From the NCBI GenBank assembly GCA_033239005.1, contig BSQZ01000078.1, positions 2,876,433 through 2,940,432 of the forward strand: a DNA stretch of 64,000 bases, given 5' to 3'. The notes below the pieces were generated by a model. That model saw only the letters and a program-made list of their open reading frames with translations, had not been told where the DNA came from and did no database searches. The position numbers and the translations under genes are program-made. This document shows, one piece after another, positions 61,501 through 64,000 of the stretch; the first letter of the stretch is position 1; each line of letters begins with the position of its first letter. This DNA is from Lamellibrachia satsuma. Its lineage: Eukaryota; Annelida; Polychaeta; Sabellida; Siboglinidae.

Positions 61501-64000
61501 CAACGAATGAAGACATGTTACATGTGACTGGACCACACACAACGAATGAAGACATGTTACATGTGACTGGACCACACACAATGAATGAAGACATGTTACA
61601 CGTGACTGGACCACACACAAATGAATGAAGACATGTTACATGTGACTGGACCACACACAACGAATGAAGACATGTTACATGTGACTGGACCACACACAAT
61701 GAATGAAGACATGTTACACGTGACTGGACCACACACAACGAATGAAGACATGTTACACGTGACTGGACCACACACAATGAATGAAGACATGTTACACGTG
61801 ACTGGACCACACACAACGAATGAAGACATGTTACATGTGACTGGATCACACACAATGAATGAAGACATGTTACATGTGACTGGACCACACACAACTAAAG
61901 AAGACATGTTACAGGTGACTGGACCACACACAATGAATGAAGACATGTTACATGTGACTGGACCACACACAACGAATGAAGACATGTTACATGTGACTGG
62001 ACCACACACAACGAATGAAGACATGTTACATGTGACTGGACCACACACAACGAATGAAGACATGTTACATGTGACTGGACCACACACAACGAATGAAGAC
62101 ATGTTACATGTGACTGGACCACACACAACGAATGAAGACATGTTACATGTGACTGGACCACACACAACGAATGAAGACATGTTACACGTGACTGGACCAC
62201 ACACAACGAATGAAGACATGTTACACGTGACTGGACCACACACAACGAATGAAGACATGTTACACGTGACTGGACCACACACAACGAATGAAGACATGTT
62301 ACACGTGACTGGACCACACACAATGAATGAAGACATGTTACACGTGACTGGACCACACACAATGAATGAAGACATGTTACATGTGACTGGACCACACACA
62401 ACGAATGAAGACATGTTACATGTGACTGGACCACACACAATGAATGAAGACATGTTACACGTGACTGGACCACACACAACGAATGAAGACATGTTACATG
62501 TGACTGGACCACACACAATGAATGAAGACATGTTACACGTGTGACTGGACCACACACAACGAATGAAGACATGTTACATGTGACTGGACGACACACAACG
62601 AATGAAGACATGTTACACGTGACTGGACCACACACAACGAATGAAGACATGTTACATGTGACTGGACCACACACAATGAATGAAGACATGTTACACGTGA
62701 CTGGACCACACACAACGAATGAAGACATGTGACTGGACCACACACAATGAATGAAGACATGTTACATGTGACTGGACGACACACAACGAATGAAGACATG
62801 TTACACGTGACTGGACGACACACAACGAATGAAGACATGTTACATGTGACTGGACCACACACAATGAATGAAGACATGTTACACGTGACTGGACCACACA
62901 CAATGAATGAAGACATGTTACATGTGACTGGACCACACACAACGAATGAAGACATGTTACATGTGACTGGACCACACACAACGAATGAAGACATGTTACA
63001 TGTGACTGGACCACACACAACGAATGAAGACATGTTACACGTGACTGGACCACACACAACGAATGAAGACATGTTACATGTGACTGGACCACACAATGAA
63101 TGAAGACATGTTACATGTGACTGGACCACACACAACGAATGAAGACATGTTACAAGTGACTGGACCACACACAACGAACGAAGACATGTTACATGTGACT
63201 GGACCACACACAACGAATGAAGACATGTTACAAGTGACTGGACCACACACAACGAATGAAGACATGTTACACGTGACTGGACCACACACAACGAATGAAG
63301 GCATGTTACATGTGACTGGACCACACAAAATGAATGAAGACATGTTACACGTGACTGGACCACACACAACGAATGAAGACATGTTACAAGTGACTGGACC
63401 ACACACAACGAATGAAGACATGTTACATGTGACTGGACCACACACAACGAATGAAGACATGTTACACGTGACTGGACCACACACAATGAATGAAGACATG
63501 TTACATGTGACTGGACCACACACAACGAATGAAGACATGTTACATGTGACTGGACCACACACAACGAATGAAGACATGTTACACGTGACTGGACCACACA
63601 CAACGAATGAAGACATGTTACATGTGACTGGACCACACACAACGAATGAAGACATGTTACATGTGACTGGACCACACACAACGAATGAAGACATGTTACA
63701 CGTGACTGGACCACACACAACGAATGAAGACATGTTACACGTGACTGGACCACACACAACGAATGAAGACATGTTACATGTGACTGGACCACACACAACG
63801 AATGAAGACATGTTACATGTGACTGGACCACACACAATGAATGAAGACATGTTACATGTGACTGGACCACACAAAACGAATGAAGACATGTTACACTGGA
63901 CATGTGACTGGACCACACACAACAATGAATGAAGACATGTTACACGTGACTGGACCACACACAATGAATGAAGACATGTTACATGTGACTGGACCACACA
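55560..64000. repeat. array domain 5: highly homogeneous AACGAAT/GGACCAC units
   Basis: Almost all units are AACGAAT plus GGACCAC, alternating CATGTG and CACGTG, with very few indels. A patch at 60830-61300 again contains GGACGAC, GACGGGACC and GGATCACAC units. The AACTAAAGAAG plus TTACAGG marker recurs near 61895-61915. Confidence 0.85.

Larger units (their letters stand above)
28352..64000. repeat. giant 39-bp minisatellite array (more than 35.6 kb, about 910 units, continues past the window)
   Basis: The unit is GACATGTTACATGTGACTGG followed by ACCACACACAACGAATGAA. It holds the near-palindrome ACATGTTACATGT. The main variants are CATGTG, CACGTG, CACATG and CACTTG at one place, GGACCAC, GGACGAC and GGATGAC at a second, and AACGAAT, AATGAAT and ATCGAAT at a third. 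The left edge near 28352 is a slightly degenerate unit and the right edge is not reached. Three of the six frames lack stops per unit, so ORFs run until an indel. No start context, introns or non-repeat coding sequence is attached. Confidence 0.98.

Noticed and set aside
28311..64000. Very long ORFs (hundreds to 2152 codons) on both strands as genes for repetitive or mucin-like proteins
   Set aside because: They follow from a stop-free 39-bp unit. Overlapping ORFs exist in three frames and on both strands at once, end at random indels, and have no unique N- or C-terminal domains, signal peptide or splice structure.
28352..64000. CRISPR array
   Set aside because: There are no unique spacers. 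Units are directly adjacent and differ only by point changes, and the locus is eukaryotic.
28352..64000. p53-family response elements from ACATGTTACATGT
   Set aside because: The two half-site cores are 7 bp apart, not the 10 bp of true sites, and the flanking purine/pyrimidine pattern does not fit.

Overview
The window is animal (metazoan) nuclear DNA. It holds one complete, intron-rich housekeeping gene on the minus strand, SRP54 (signal recognition particle 54 kDa GTPase), in 15 coding exons from 18736 down to 289. The exons join in frame into a 502-residue protein. No other intact gene was found. The rest is introns, decayed transposons and tandem repeats. Bacterial features (operons, Shine-Dalgarno sites, CRISPR) are absent. 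CR1/L2-type LINEs, a pogo-like transposase remnant, TTAA-flanked MITE-like DNA and abundant minisatellites, several of them lying across splice junctions, suggest an invertebrate. Amphioxus would fit, because minisatellites overlapping exon-intron boundaries have been described there (from memory). The species is an inference.

Layout: 1-190 interspersed repeat A. 289-18736 SRP54 (minus). Intron 7 holds a dead plus-strand CR1-type LINE (6430-10215) with an SGNH-esterase ORF1 and an endonuclease/reverse-transcriptase ORF2. Intron 4 holds a 617-bp MITE-like element (12186-12802) and a second dead RT fragment (13560-14330). Introns 1, 2, 4, 9, 10, 12 and 13 hold short tandem repeats. Upstream of SRP54, 19333-20220 is a broken pogo/DDE transposase C-terminus (minus). 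20399-20463 is a CpG-rich cluster of promoter-like motifs. 20776-21262 is a LINE 3' end joined to a different LINE (21262-23832, minus), whose endonuclease domain has been blown up by a 45-bp minisatellite of about 30 units, each with a perfect CRE octamer. 23885-24345 is a 64-bp repeat, 24393-24595 another LINE tail, and 24670-25640 a 118-bp satellite decaying to about 26800. 26979-27088 is a possible last exon of an unidentified minus-strand gene. 27640-28250 are copies of repeats A and B.

From about 28352 to the window end (more than 35.6 kb, roughly 910 units) there is a single 39-bp minisatellite. Because 39 is divisible by 3 and the unit lacks stops in three of six frames, it generates huge repetitive ORFs (up to 2152 codons) that I do not regard as genes. 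Its variants sit mainly at CpGs, it contains 819-bp higher-order duplications and distant repeated variant blocks, and between about 47.7 and 55.5 kb it is dense in single-base indels that look like uncorrected assembly sequence.

Most interesting: (i) four SRP54 splice junctions and the stop codon lie inside tandem duplications; (ii) a minisatellite grew out of the catalytic SDH motif of a LINE endonuclease and created a roughly 30-copy CRE array 2.8-4.2 kb upstream of the SRP54 start codon; (iii) the very large 39-bp array.
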